64,000 nt of DNA from Gnetum montanum (lineage: Eukaryota; Streptophyta; Gnetopsida; Gnetales; Gnetaceae), in the NCBI GenBank assembly GCA_015680685.1, contig MNCI01030115.1, positions 148,895 to 212,894 of the forward strand. Reading direction: 5' to 3'. The notes beneath the pieces were generated by a model that ran no database searches, was not told where the DNA came from, and saw nothing but the letters and a program-made list of their open reading frames with translations. A program made the position numbers and the translations under genes. Positions 1-10,891 of this stretch are shown here, one piece after another; positions within the stretch are counted from its first letter, which is position 1; each line of letters opens with the position of its first letter.

Positions 1-977
1 ACATGTGAGTGCATTTTGTTGCCTAAATAGATGCATGACTCACTTTCCACTAGCTTTCTTAATTTTTTTACCCCTTGCAAGGAATTGTTAACATGGATTG
101 TAGAACCAGAATTAATCCACCATGTGTCATGGCCAACATCAACCATATTAGCTACAAAACAAACAAGTGAGAGTTGAGTACCTTTCTTTTCAAGCCATTT
201 CTGATATTTAGAACAATCCTTCTTTATGTGCCCTTTCTTTTTTCAAAAAGAACACTTGGATTCTTTCTTAATATCAACACGTGCAGGTAATTTGACCTTC
301 CACTTCCCTTTGGCTTGTCCTTTATTCTTTCCTTGTGTAGCCAGATGCACACTCTCTTTCGCTTCCATAGCAAGTCTCCCCTCTTCTTGCACACACATTA
401 TCATTAGTTCATTGATTGACCATTTGTTCGTATGTGTGTTATAAGATATTTTAAAGGGTCTATACTATGGTGGGATTGTGTTTAAGATATAGTGTACAAG
501 AAAAGATTCTGACATCTCAACCTTAAGTGGTTTGAGTTGAGCCACTATATCCCTCATTTGCATGATGTGCTCACGCACACCACGAATTTTAGTGAGCTTC
601 ATGGATGAGAACTTCATTATCAAGGTGTTGGTCAATGTCTTGTCTGATGACTCAAATTGTTCATTGATGGCCTTTAACAAAGTGCGCACATTGTCATGTT
701 GTTCCAATGAACCATGCATACTAACCAAGATCTTGGTTTTTATGACACATAGGTGATTAGATCGCTTCCATTTTTCATAATTACCAATATCACCTGGATA
801 GCTTATTGTTGTAATAGCAGGTGGTTCATCCTTACGAATAGCATAATCAATGTCCATCCAACCTAAATGAAGAAGAATTATCTCCTTCCACACCTTATAA
901 TTATCATCCTTTAATTCAAGAATGTCACATTTTAAATTAGAGTAGCTTACAGGTTGTATAACTACATAATCAGACAT
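1..977 (-). pseudogene. Ty1/copia gag-protease remnant
   Basis: The minus strand first encodes a copia-type Gag: an open 170-residue segment (977 to 465) with the pattern of the UBN2/retrotran_gag family, including KDDNYKVWKE near its start and LEQHDNVRTLLKAINEQFE in the middle. Further on (254 to 213) lies a nucleocapsid zinc knuckle of form C-x2-C-x4-H-x4-C, but its second cysteine codon is a TGA stop. A protease start follows (122 to 99) reading WWINSGST, where the family normally has WW[IV]D[ST]G, so the catalytic Asp is Asn. The element leaves the window at base 1, so its polymerase is outside. Seen: the motifs and breaks. Inferred: a dead copy. Confidence 0.85.
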
Positions 978-2036
978 GCTTATGTCACTAAATTTGAGGT
1001 TAAAACATCATAAGATATGTTTACCAATGTAAATCATGAAAAATATGAATCCAATGACATAAAATTGCTTGTGGGCTAAATGTTAATTAAAACATATTCA
1101 TATATCCTTACAATGAAACTACTAAATTATATTCATTTTCTTAATCCCTAAGGGTAAATTAAGAAAAATAATTTAACATGTCATCCTAATTAATCATATT
1201 AAATACAATAAAAAATCCCGTGCAATAAATTTTATCATGTTACATATGATTAATCATAATTTTTAATGTTATGTATCATATGTGATCCAAAATCTCTTAG
1301 CACATAATTTTGCATAATTAAAGATGTTGTGGCTACTCTCTAATTATACAAAATTATATAGATCACTTGTTATAATTCATATACAAAAAAATAATGCATA
1401 CATAAACAAAAATACCCATAAAATCAATTAATTACCAAATTCAACATGGTATAAACATAATTCGTTCAATTATCCCAACCCAAGGTGCTTAGGTGGAGGC
1501 CAAAGCGCCAAAACAAAACCCTATAAAATGTTGCTAATTCATTGGCCAACATAAAAAAACACCAGATATCATAATAACAATGTTGAATGCTAGATATGCA
1601 AGTCAAAATAGAAAAAGTACATACATAATTCACAAAATCCAGCTATGCGCAGAGGGAATAAACATCTATTAGCCTTAAGACCACTCAAGTTAAACCAAAT
1701 CATGCTCAACCTTTGAAAACATCTACATAACAATAGGCTATTATAGTTCAATGATGCAAACAATAGACTGTTGCATGAAGAAAAATTGCAGATAGCACAA
1801 CTAGACCAACTCTCCAAAACAACCAATATATCCTCGTTGCCACAAGAGTAATGGTTTCTATTTTTTAGTTCTACAGTGCATAAGAATGCAACAAAATGTG
1901 AAAGTGAAATCTCTTTCACCAAGTAGAAACCAGAAGCGAGCAATCTTCCTTAAACTACAAAGCATAGAAATATTAAAAAAATGTTGTTTCCAGATTGCAC
2001 CATCTTTAAAAACTGCATCAAGACAGAGATCTAACA
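978..2036 (-). other. copia leader region without recognised gene
   Basis: This AT-rich kilobase lies between the primer-binding site and gag of the minus-strand copia remnant. Only short unrelated open frames are present, with no family motif. It is most simply the untranslated leader of that element. Confidence 0.5.
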
Positions 2037-2047
2037 CTCTAATACCA
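2037..2047 (-). other. copia primer-binding site
   Basis: The minus strand reads TGGTATTAGAG, a close match to the TGGTATCAGAG start of the initiator-Met tRNA primer site usual in plant copia elements. It lies two bases inside an LTR end in CTTACA, which fixes the LTR boundary at 2050. Confidence 0.7.
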
Positions 2048-2049
2048 AA

Positions 2050-2570
2050 TGTAAGAAAATAATTGTGCAAAAAAATTGGATTGCATAAGTAATCAAAGTA
2101 CAAAATGTGGAAGCAAATGGAACTGACCTCCAACCATTGATGCCTTCAATTAATCTGTTCAGATTCTTCTTTAACACCAGCACTTTGTAATGATGGTGTA
2201 TGCAACCTCCAAGCATCTATGAAATGGACATGAACTGCAATCCTGCTATGATTTGTGGTGCCTTTTTCTCCCATCAAGAATGAGTTTATAGGCCATAAGA
2301 TCAATTACCATAAGAGACCCAATGCCCACGTGTAAAAAACACGTTACCAAATATGGAGACCACATTGATGAGTTAACCAACTCATAAAAATGTGGTATTG
2401 GGTATGGTGGCCATTTTCACCCATTAACTAACCCATAAAACGTGTTAGTGAACATGGTAGCCACTTTCATGCATTAACTAACCCATAAAATGCATTAGTA
2501 GACATGGTGGCCACTTTCATGCATTAAATAATACATAAAGCATGTTAGTGGGTAATGCATGCTACAAAAC
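2050..2570 (-). mobile_element. copia 5' LTR (outer end uncertain)
   Basis: The inner end is set by the primer-binding site: on the plus strand the LTR begins TGTAAG at 2050. The outer end is not clearly marked; a CA near 2565, after the tandem repeats, is one candidate. No partner LTR is in the window to confirm length. Confidence 0.55.
2360..2560. repeat. 50-bp tandem repeat, about four copies
   Basis: Units start at about 2360, 2411, 2461 and 2511; each reads roughly CCACTTTCATGCATTAACTA followed by ACCCATAAAA and a TTAGT..ACATGGTGG tail. The period is exactly 50 bp in the last three units and 51 in the first, which is the most diverged. The array lies in the outer part of the copia LTR. 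Confidence 0.9.
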
Positions 2571-3566
2571 CCTCAAAAATGCTATGAATTCTAGAGAAGG
2601 CTTTGCGCAAAAATGCAGGAATTCTACCAAAACCCTCAAAAATTTTGTTGAGGTAGCATTTGAAAATTCACATGTTCTTATCTTTGAAGATGCTGAAAAA
2701 AGAGGTGCAATGGCATACCAAGGAAGGGGGGCATGAAGATTTTGGGGAAAAGACAATTAAAGATTATTTATAAGATAGCTTGCTAAAGACATCAATTTGG
2801 TTGCTTTATTTTAATCTGTGAATTCAACTTTTTCCATTTTTTTAGTTACTTTGTTAATGCTTTAGATAGTATCGTGCTTGGCATTTAATTTTAGGATTTT
2901 TCCTAGGTTTCTTTTATAGCTCTATTTTTGTGTAATATTAGACTTTTATTAATATTTTCCATAGAAGAGCTTATGTTGTTGAAAAGTCTCAAGAGCAATT
3001 TAATAGTAATGTCTTAACAAAATTGCCTATTTTGAGCATAGAGGATTTAGGAAAATCTTTGGTATTTTGAGACAACTAAAATAGCTTCATTATTTTAAAG
3101 TATAATGTCCTAGTATTTCAATCTTGAAATTGTCAAATTTTTTAAGGCTCTATTGCATACAATCTTTCACAACTATTAACTAGCCAAAATAGAGATTCAT
3201 ACTTTGTCGTTTATGTAGAAATTTTTGGTAGTATAATAAGATTATCTTTATGAAATTACTTGTTTAGCTTAGAGGGTTTTCACAATTTGTGGTTAGATTG
3301 AATTGGGATAGCTTTATTGCAAAGTGTTTTCTCATGTCAATCTATCTTGCTTAGATATTTGAGATTTCATGCAAATCTACTTTCTTTTCTTTCTCTTTTG
3401 AAGTCCATTAAATCTCACTTTATTTCTAGTTTTTTTGTGAAATTTTCTCTATGAGGGAAATTAGGAGCAGAATTGTAAAATTATGCTTAAATGTTTTTGC
3501 AAAATTTTATTTGTTACAAGTAACGTACTATAGGGACTGTATAGAATAAGTGATTAAACAAAATAA
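2571..3566. other. no recognised gene
   Basis: AT-rich sequence without a supported gene. It may include the outer part of the gypsy-1 LTR, whose inner end lies near 4054, but no start could be recognised. Confidence 0.4.
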
Positions 3567-3978
3567 GAATTTTCAACAACTCATAATATTTGGCAAAGTT
3601 AGCTGAATCTCTTTTATAATAGACAATTACACTTTTATACACAACCCAACCATTTCAACATTCACAATAGCAAACACATATAATTAGTTTATTTTATAAC
3701 TACTGAGTCTATTTGAAAGTATCTGGGTCATGGTATTATCAAAGACTAGTAAGCACCTAAATCTTATTTGAAGAATTTTCAACAACCCACAATATTTGGC
3801 AAAGTTAGCTAAATCTCTTTTATAATAGACAATTACACTTTTATACACAACCCAACCATTTCAACATTCACAATAGCAAACACATACACTTAGTTTATTT
3901 TATAACTACTGAGTCTATTTGAAAGTATCTGGGTCATGGTATTATCAAAGACTAGTAAGCACCTAAATCTTATTTGAA
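3567..3978 (+). repeat. 206-bp tandem duplication
   Basis: Two adjacent copies (3567-3772 and 3773-3978) differ at only about five positions, for example CTCATAAT versus CCCACAAT near the start and CATATAATTAG versus CATACACTTAG in the middle. They lie just upstream of the gypsy-1 primer-binding region, so probably within its LTR. Confidence 0.93.
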
Positions 3979-4049
3979 GAATACCTTCGATCCCATGATC
4001 CTAAAGGTCACAAGACCTAAAGGCCACCAACATTGGCAATTCCAAAGGG

Positions 4050-4235
4050 TCACCAATAGTTCTTTTGGCACTAGAAGGAGGGAAATTTTTCATCTAAGTT
4101 TATAAGCCTAATAGTCCTAGTGCACCAACAATTATGTTGGTACTAGAAGGAGGGCAATAACATTTTTTTCTAAGTTCCTTATATTTAAAGAGATTGATAG
4201 TCCTAGCACACCAACAATTCTTTTATTGCTATGAG
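4050..4235 (+). repeat. triplicated gypsy primer-binding leader
   Basis: A 72-82 bp unit, CACCAAYARTT..TTGGCACTAGAAGGAGGG..TAGTCCTAG, occurs three times in tandem (about 4050, 4122 and 4204). The first holds TGGCACTAGAAGGAGGG at 4066-4082, the second TGGTACTAGAAGGAGGG at 4138, the third is degenerate. The same 17-mer follows the gypsy-2 5' LTR at 11611, so it marks the primer-binding position. The tRNA is not assigned. Confidence 0.75.
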
Positions 4236-4472
4236 GGCTAAAAAATTAGATACTAATTTGGGTTCATGATCAAAAAAACTAATAGTTTGAAAGATTTTAA
4301 AGGTTCCAAAGAAATTCTTGATTATAAGACTAGTCACTCATTAGAGGAAGAATAGAAAAAGGTTGTTAAATTTGGAAAAAGTAGTGGAGTAAACACTAGA
4401 AGGATAAAAAGATCATCTCTTCTATTTGGTTTATTAGTTTATAAGAGAAAATCAAAGCAATATAAGAGTTCA

Positions 4473-5690
4473 ATGGTCAAAAGGAATTCTAGTAGGATGG
4501 CAAATCCTTGGCAAAGAGTTACATCATTAGGATTTCAAAACTACAACAATATTCCTAAGGTAGTTTACAAATATTTGCCTAAGCCTTTTATTCTTGGAAA
4601 AGCTTACTTAGCTAAAGAGTACATTCACATATTTGAGTTAGCTTTAGCTCATACCAATATTCAACATCAAGATCAAGCTTGTAGATTATTTGTGGCAAAT
4701 CTAAAGGATATGGCTCAAATTTGGTATTCAAACTTACCAAGCAATAGTATCACAAGTTGGGAAGATATGAAAAGTATTTTTTTGGTCCAATTTGACAATC
4801 ATTTGGATCAAAAACTGTATTGTAGGCTAGTACAAGCTAAGCAAGGAGTAAAATAGTCAATTAGAGATTTCAATATTAAGTTTCAACAAATTTGTGGACT
4901 CTTTCAAAGACAATATAGACCATCAAATGAAATGCTTAAAGATACTAATCTGAAGGTGCTGAATCCTAATATTTCAATTTGGTTAAGGACAACTTCAAAC
5001 TTGTTAACATTGAATGATTACTTTAGTAGAAAAATAATTGGACTTAAATCATGAAGATATTTTCATAACTCAAAAAAAGAGAAGAGAAAATGATGATTAT
5101 TGTGCAAGATTTTACTCAACTTAAAGCATTACCAAAACCATCTCATATTAAGATAGATCAAGGATTAGAAAGCAAAGTATCTAATGAAGGACAGTTAATG
5201 AAAGACTTATCCAACAAAATAGTGAAACTAAAAAAAAATTTGGTAAAAGTTAAGATCAAGGAGAAAAAGAAAAATAGGAAATATAAGCATCAAGATACTA
5301 AGTTCATAAAAGATGAGGATGAAAATGATCTTTCCATGTCCAAATTCCTTGATATTGAATCTAATAATGAGTTATCTAGTGTTCATTATGCAAGCAAATC
5401 TTCTAATGGATCTAGTGATACCTCATCCCTATCAAGTTCTAAAGAGGATATATCCTTAGATAAAGAGTGTAATAATAATGAGGAAAATGGATATAATCTT
5501 CAATAAAAAGAAAGATTAACTACTTCCAAGCCTCCAAATGTCATTTTTGATCCATCTAATAAGAGAAAGGTTTTTGAACCAAGTAGAAGAGAGAAAACTA
5601 ACAGTAAAGAAAATCAAGTAGAGCAAAGTACTCAAAATCAAACTCTTAATAAATGTATAAAGAAACCAAGCTTTTATGGAGATGGAGAAT
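4473..5690 (+). pseudogene. gypsy-1 gag remnant
   Basis: The first open part (4473-4856) has the layout of Ty3 Gag: YLPKPFILGKAY, then LFVANLKDMAQIWYSNLP and a W-E-D-M-K-S-I-F-L-V-Q-F stretch near its end, matching the capsid pattern of a tryptophan-rich helix followed by a W-x2-[LM]-x3-F segment. A stop interrupts at 4854. The frame resumes at 5090-5506 as a Lys- and Ser-rich, probably coiled linker. Gag packages the element RNA into particles. No intact zinc knuckle was found. Confidence 0.7.
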
Positions 5691-5879
5691 ATGTTTAATT
5701 GAAGATCTTAAATATATCAGGGCTAATATCAACATATATGAATTGATATAGATAAGAGATCAACAAATAAAGGCTTTAGAGTTTATTAAAGGTAAAAATA
5801 GAGTTGGAGAATCAGAGCTAAGCTATGTATCTAACATTGACAAAACAAAACAAAAACTAGCTATGAGTGTACTCCTAAA

Positions 5880-6130
5880 AAGGAAGCTTCTCCTTTTCTT
5901 TTAACAATGAAGTTAAAGTGCAAGTATCTTCACAATTATTTAGTTAATTCTAGAGCTACCTCTACTATCATGCCATTGACTATATGCAAAAAACTTAGTT
6001 TGATTCATGAGCAATCCAATAAAAAAGATTGTTTAAGTGGACAAACATAGAGTGAAGATTGTGGGTCAGCTACCCAATGTTCTATTGTAAATTGCTTCAA
6101 AACCCCATATCAAAAGTAGAGTAACTATTC
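5880..6130 (+). pseudogene. gypsy-1 aspartic protease remnant
   Basis: The plus strand reads LVNSRATSTIMPLTICKKL where gypsy proteases have [LI]-[IV]-D-S-G-A-[ST]-x-N-[IV]-M-P-L. The active-site Asp-Ser-Gly is Asn-Ser-Arg: two G-to-A type changes have destroyed the catalytic triad. The protease would have cut the Gag-Pol polyprotein. Position after gag and before the RNase H and RT supports the call. Confidence 0.65.
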
Positions 6131-6410
6131 CAATAGCAGATATACCATATTCACATAGTCTTTTGTTAAATAGAAGTTAGAGTAAGAATTTCTCCAATTA
6201 CATATCAACAGATTATTCTCATATATGGCTACCTTGGAAAGAAGAACCAAATCAAGTTTACATATACAATGAACCTTTAATAGCGAAAACATTACTTTGA
6301 ATGGAAAGAATAAAGTTTTAAAAATAAGAGCTTTTGAAACCAAAATTTGCACACTTCAAGAAGTTGATAACTTGGAAAAAGAAGAATCTTAAGATGAGAG
6401 AAAATGGGAA

Positions 6411-6850
6411 TAATAGTTTGATGGTTCTTGTAACTCCAAAGGTGTAGGGGCCAAAATAGTTCTAGTAAAGGATGATTTCCCAAAAATATTCAAAGCAATT
6501 TATCTCTCTTTTTCTTATATTAACAACAAGGCTAAATATGAAGCTTTAAGTATTGGAATTAAAACAACATTAACAAAAAAAATCAAGATAATCACCATAA
6601 AAGAAGACTCGAGATTAGTTTGTGAACAAATTAAAGGTAATTATGTAGTGAAAAGCTCATTCTTGCAATCCTATTAATAGCTTGTTTGCAAAGTGCTAGA
6701 TCAATTTCATCATCATAAAATAGAACATATAGGTAGAGAAGACAATTATATAGTGGATGATTTAGCAAAAGCAGCTTCAACATTAGATTTGAAAAAGATA
6801 GAAAGGTACAAAGGGATAACAATTGAGAAAAAAACATCAACCATTAGTAC
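6411..6850 (+). pseudogene. gypsy-1 archaeal-type RNase H placed before RT
   Basis: In the frame starting FDGSCNSKGVGAK (6417) the segment follows the plant Tat additional RNase H pattern: FDGS with a small-residue run, then N-N-K-A-K-Y-E-A-L, I-K-E-D-S-R-L-V-C-E-Q-I-K-G, and near the end H-I-G-R-E-D-N-Y-I-V-D-D-L-A-K-A-A-S. Asp of FDG, Glu of YEAL and Asp of EDS are kept as metal ligands. Two adjacent stops (TAA TAG) interrupt the middle. The family is normally found after RT and the native RNase H; here it precedes RT. Confidence 0.75.
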
Positions 6851-7070
6851 CAAATAACATAAAGCATTTACAAGTATTTAGAGATATGATCAATTGCTTA
6901 GATTCTTGACAAATAAATAAGAATTTAAAAGTCAAATCATACCTGAAACAACATCAAGGTTTAAGTAAAATTCCATTCCCAAAAAGATGCTTGATTATGA
7001 ACATGAGTTTAGCAAAAATTAGCTTCTCAAAAATGATATACATAATCTAGATTATCAAGCTTATGAAGTA

Positions 7071-8110
7071 ATGAATTTTGCATTTACTGAAGTACCAAAG
7101 ATGTTAAATGTCACAAAGAAAAAGGATTCAATTTTCGAGAAAAATTTATTATTACTCCTAAAAAATAATTTGAAAAACTTTGGTTGGTCTTATGATGATC
7201 TTAAAACTTTTCAACTAGATCTAATGACACATAAAATTCCTTTGATGAACGATTGTAAGATAGTTAAACAAAAATAAAGGAAATTTAATTCATCGTTTGA
7301 GCCAGCTATGAAATTTGAGATCAAAAAGTTATTACAAGCCAGAATTATATATCCAGTTTGATATTTGACATGGCTAGCTAAACTTGTTCCAATAAGAAAG
7401 ATGAATGGTGATATTACACTTTGTGTAGATTTTAGAAATTTGAATGAGGCCTCAGAAAAAGATAAATACCCACTTTTTAGAATTTATGAGATGTTGATCA
7501 AAGTATCAAGTTGTCAAGTGTATTTTTTCCTAGATGGTTATTCAGGATATAATCAAATCATGGTAGATAAGGGTGATAGATATAAAACAACATTTATCAC
7601 CAAATGGGGAACTTTCGCTTACAAAAGAATGCCATTTCGAGTATCCAATGTTGGAGCTACTTTTCAAAGAGTAATGGATTTAGGCTTTAAAGGTTTAATA
7701 GGCAAGTTCATTGAAGTTTATTTGGATAATATCACTATCTTTTCAAAAAGGAAGAAAGATCATATTGGTCATCTTCAAAAAGTTTTTAATAGATGTTGTA
7801 AGTTTGGTATTTCATTGAATCATAAGAAATATATCTTTAGGATTAAATCTCAAAGTTACTAGGCCATGTAATTTGTCAAGAAGGAATTGCTATAGATAAA
7901 TCCCGAATTCAAGCAATACATAGTATTGAGCATCCTCCAAGTAAAAAGTCTCTTAGATCTTTCTTTGGAAAGATAAATTTTGTTAAAAAATTTATCCCTC
8001 GATTCACTAAAATTACTAAACCTTTGGTGCATATGCTAAAGAAAGATGTCATAGTAGAGAAAACATTAGAATCAGAGAGAACCTTAGTAGAAATTAAAAA
8101 CCCATTCAAG
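7071..8110 (+). pseudogene. gypsy-1 reverse transcriptase
   Basis: The RT fingers begin near 7071 (LLKNNLKNFGWSYDDL) and continue after stops as IRKMNGDITLCVDFRNLN, then FLDGYSGYNQIMV, the KWGTFAYKRMPF motif and VYLDNITIFSKRK. The family active site Y-x-D-D reads Y-L-D-N, so the second catalytic Asp is lost. After 7862 the thumb and connection are traceable through frameshifts (RSFFGKINFVKKFIPRF near 7960). It would copy element RNA to DNA. Confidence 0.9.
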
Positions 8111-8117
8111 AAGCTCC

Positions 8118-8345
8118 ATACTTAGTAAAACCAAAATTGAAAGAAGATTTCTGGTTATATGCTTTTGCTTCAAACGATTCAGTTGTTGCTATTTTAACTC
8201 AAAAAGATGAAGATCAAGATGAACTAATTGAATTTTTTGGATATCATTTGAAAGGTTCAAAATTAAATTATTCAAACTTGGAAAACTAAACATTTGCAAT
8301 CCTTAAGGCACTTTAGCATCTCAAATATTACTTGGAAAGCATGTA
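8118..8345 (+). pseudogene. gypsy-1 native RNase H fragment
   Basis: The frame reads LYAFASNDSVVAILTQKDED, then LKGSKLNYSNLEN, a stop, and TFAILKAL with HLKYYLES, matching the Ty3 RNase H core in which the first metal ligand Asp (usually A-S-D) is Asn. The similarity ends at about 8345, so the C-terminal third and the integrase are missing. Confidence 0.75.
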
Positions 8346-9422
8346 TTGAGAGCCTATTGTAAGGCAACTACCCATGGAGCATCTAGTGAAAGCTTTTTCT
8401 TACTTTGGCCATTAGATGAGTTTAAATTTCTCATTGGTAGACTTTCTATGCATTCAAATGTTTGGAGCAACTTTCATGAATGCACCACCCAAGCTAAGTG
8501 TCAAGGAGAGTACAATAAAGATAATTCTTTGGGAGAGACTTTCATGTTTCAAGACACAAAAGCAACTAGTTGGGGAGACCCTCAAAAATCAATAGTTAAG
8601 GAATTGGATGAAAGAGATGTTAACCTTTTGATATGTCAAAATGTTAAGCAAATGGAGTATAAGAATGTTCATGTGTTTGTTGTGTTTACGAGAGTAAGAG
8701 CAAAGGAATCAATAACTTACAAGCAAATTCGAGATCACAAGGACTTAAGGAAGCATGAATGAATACGAAGAATTCAAGCAAAACATGTATGTTTTTATTG
8801 AGGATGATTCTTGGATGTTTTGGCATGTTTCAAAGTATTTCTCACTCATTTTAATGATTCTATGAGATTATAAGATCTATGGGGACTTGTTTGGAGGCAT
8901 TTGAAGGCTCCCAACATCAAAACAAATAGTTTCATTTTTGGTCCTTATAGAAGAGACATCTTTCCCCTACCAAAGATGTCTTTCCAGCAAGTAGCATAGG
9001 CAAAGGTGTCTCTGCAAAACATCAAACATTTTTCATTAAACAAAAACATCTTTTTAGAATCAAGATCAATTTCAGAAAGATGTCTTCCATCAAACAAAGA
9101 CATCTTTCTAGAATGGATATTTCAAAAAAATGTCTTTCCCAAACAGAGATGTCTTCCTAGAATAGAAGGAAAATTTAGAAAGATATCTCAGGCATGAAAA
9201 AGATGCCTTTCATGACCATTAGTGACTGTTGCCTAGCCATTACATGAGTTCCAAGATAGATTTAGAAACATGGTAGTTATAAGAAGACATGATATGCATT
9301 GGGAAATATGCAAGCTTATGTGTAATCATTGTACAATCATTTTGTGAATGATTGTAATCTTTTTTTCTCTTCATTGTATCATCATTTGTTCATTGTAAAG
9401 TGTGTTGTACCTCAAGGTACAA
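8346..9422. other. unassigned block between gypsy-1 and LTR A
   Basis: An open frame of 138 codons at 8346-8762 has no recognised motif and begins at the point where RNase H similarity stops. The block may be the U3 part of an LTR, but no partner copy is in the window. Its right part holds the palindromic ATGTCTTT cluster. Confidence 0.35.
8930..9215. repeat. clustered imperfect palindrome AAAGAYRTCTTTC
   Basis: At least seven copies of GACATCTTTC, AGATGTCTTTC or close variants, in both orientations, within 290 bp. The spacing is irregular (about 20-60 bp), so this is a motif cluster and not a simple tandem array. Confidence 0.7.
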
Positions 9423-10302
9423 GGATGAGCAACAAGTAGACCCTACCCTTAACCATACGAATCACTAAGTGTTGAGACATGATCCAGTCGAATTATGTGG
9501 ACTTATAACCTTCTAAGTACATTGGTCTCTAGGAAGTGAAACTAATCGTTGCAATCATTGTCTTCCCAATTATACTTAGGAAATGCAAAGGTATGGTTAA
9601 GTGCAATTAAGGCATATGATTTTTATCATTTTTTTTGTTTTATGTTCTAAGTCACCTAAGAACAAAGAATAAAGAATAAAAGGTATTTAATTGCTAATTT
9701 AATCTAACTAGCTAACATTTAACTAATCCTAACATAAGCATCTATTCCCACTTTTTGTACACATCCTAAACACATTTGATGATATTGGATTGTCAAACGT
9801 TAAGCATTACTGAGATTACCAAATGCCAAGTTTATGCTCGAAGTGGTTGTACTTATGTGCCTAATTAATCACTATTTAATCTAGCTTAGTCTAGCTTAAT
9901 TAATTACTTAATTACTTAAAACATTATAGGAAATTACTTAAAATATTAAATGCATAAAGGAAATAATTAATCTATTTCAATGTGCTACAAGGTTTATCAG
10001 AAAGCTCGTCTTTATTGTCGCACACACTGCCATGCTTAGGTACAATAGTGTTTGAATAAAGCTCCATACAGTCTTTGACTCCTACTACGGGTACTTAGAA
10101 AAATATTCTAACTTTTGAATGACAAAACTACAAGAAATTCACTACAACCATGAGACTTATGCAATAAATGCAGTTGGTGAGCACATATTTATAGGCAAAA
10201 TAGGAAGCCCTGTTGATGGGTATGTATCAATGGGTCAAACCTTATGTCAGCAAGATCGTGTCAATGGCATTCCATTGACATAGCCAACTAAATGACTCAT
10301 CA
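9423..10302 (-). mobile_element. LTR A, 3' LTR of the Athila-like element
   Basis: 880 bp, read on the minus strand as TGATGAGTCATT at its start (10302) to TTGCTCATCC at its end. It aligns along its length with LTR C (46644-47502) and partly with LTR B (40617-41100), for example at CCTTAACCATACGAATCAC, GGTATGGTTAAGTG and the closing TAGCCAACTAAATGACTCATCA. The minus strand just before it reads CATGGGAGTA, a purine-rich tract of the kind that precedes gypsy 3' LTRs. Confidence 0.8.
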
Positions 10303-10890
10303 TACTCCCATGACTGAATGAAAACTTGTTCTTGAGTTTGTTATAAAATTTGGAAACATATGGAATTATTGACACACAAAAAAAATACAAAAACTACACA
10401 ACAAAAAAGTAAGTGCCCAAAGTATATGGTTTTACAATTATTAGAAAATTTTGATGTTTAGGATGACAAAATCGAACACCAGGATAAAATTAACAAACAC
10501 AATTCCTCAAATGACATGAAGACGTTAGAGAAGATCAAATGGTCCCAAGTGATGGAGGCGCTGGAGGCTTCAAAGAGCCTTCTCCTACTTTGCATGCACA
10601 TGATGGTTGAGGTGGTTATGGTTGTCCAGCGGCAGCTACAACATTTGGTGGAAGACGAAAGGCATCTAACAGTGCCTTGATCTTCCCCTCCTTTCCCCTA
10701 GGATTGTTCATGATCCATGCAACATCTTGAATGTGGGCTAGAGTGGAAACATCCTAGGGAAAAAGCATTGTTGAGAACAACTCCTTCATGTTAACAAACC
10801 AAGTAGCAAAACGTTTGCATTCAACATTGGATGCATTAATAGCATTCTACAACTCTTGGTATTCATTTATCCTTTTGGCTAGGTTCTTAG
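10303..10890 (-). pseudogene. post-integrase coiled-coil ORF, copy 1, 3' part
   Basis: Minus-strand remnant aligned with 30200-30780 of copy 2: GGCATCTAACAGTGCCTTGATCTT here against GGCATCCAACAGTACCTTCAT there, then the CAAACCAAGTAGCAAAACGTTTGCATTCAACATTGGATG stretch against its counterpart at 30680. The match stops at about 10890 where gypsy-2 begins, and resumes at 28806. Many stops. Function unknown; the position after integrase and before the 3' LTR is that of the Athila third ORF. Confidence 0.6.
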
Positions 10891-10891
10891 T

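Larger units (their letters stand above)
4055..8345 (+). mobile_element. gypsy-1, Tat-like LTR retrotransposon remnant
   Basis: A Ty3/gypsy internal region in the order leader, gag, protease, archaeal-type RNase H, reverse transcriptase, RNase H. The sequence just before its primer site (GCCACCAACATT...TCAC) resembles the 3' end of the gypsy-2 LTR, so the two are related. No integrase is found: the RNase H runs into unrelated sequence at about 8345. Frameshifts and stops occur throughout. Confidence 0.85.

Noticed and set aside
8346-8762. a host gene of 138 codons
   Set aside because: No motif, no splice partners, and it starts exactly where RNase H similarity ends; more likely part of a repeat.
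8930-9215. CRISPR-like array
   Set aside because: Repeats are short, imperfect, in both orientations and unevenly spaced, in a plant nuclear context.
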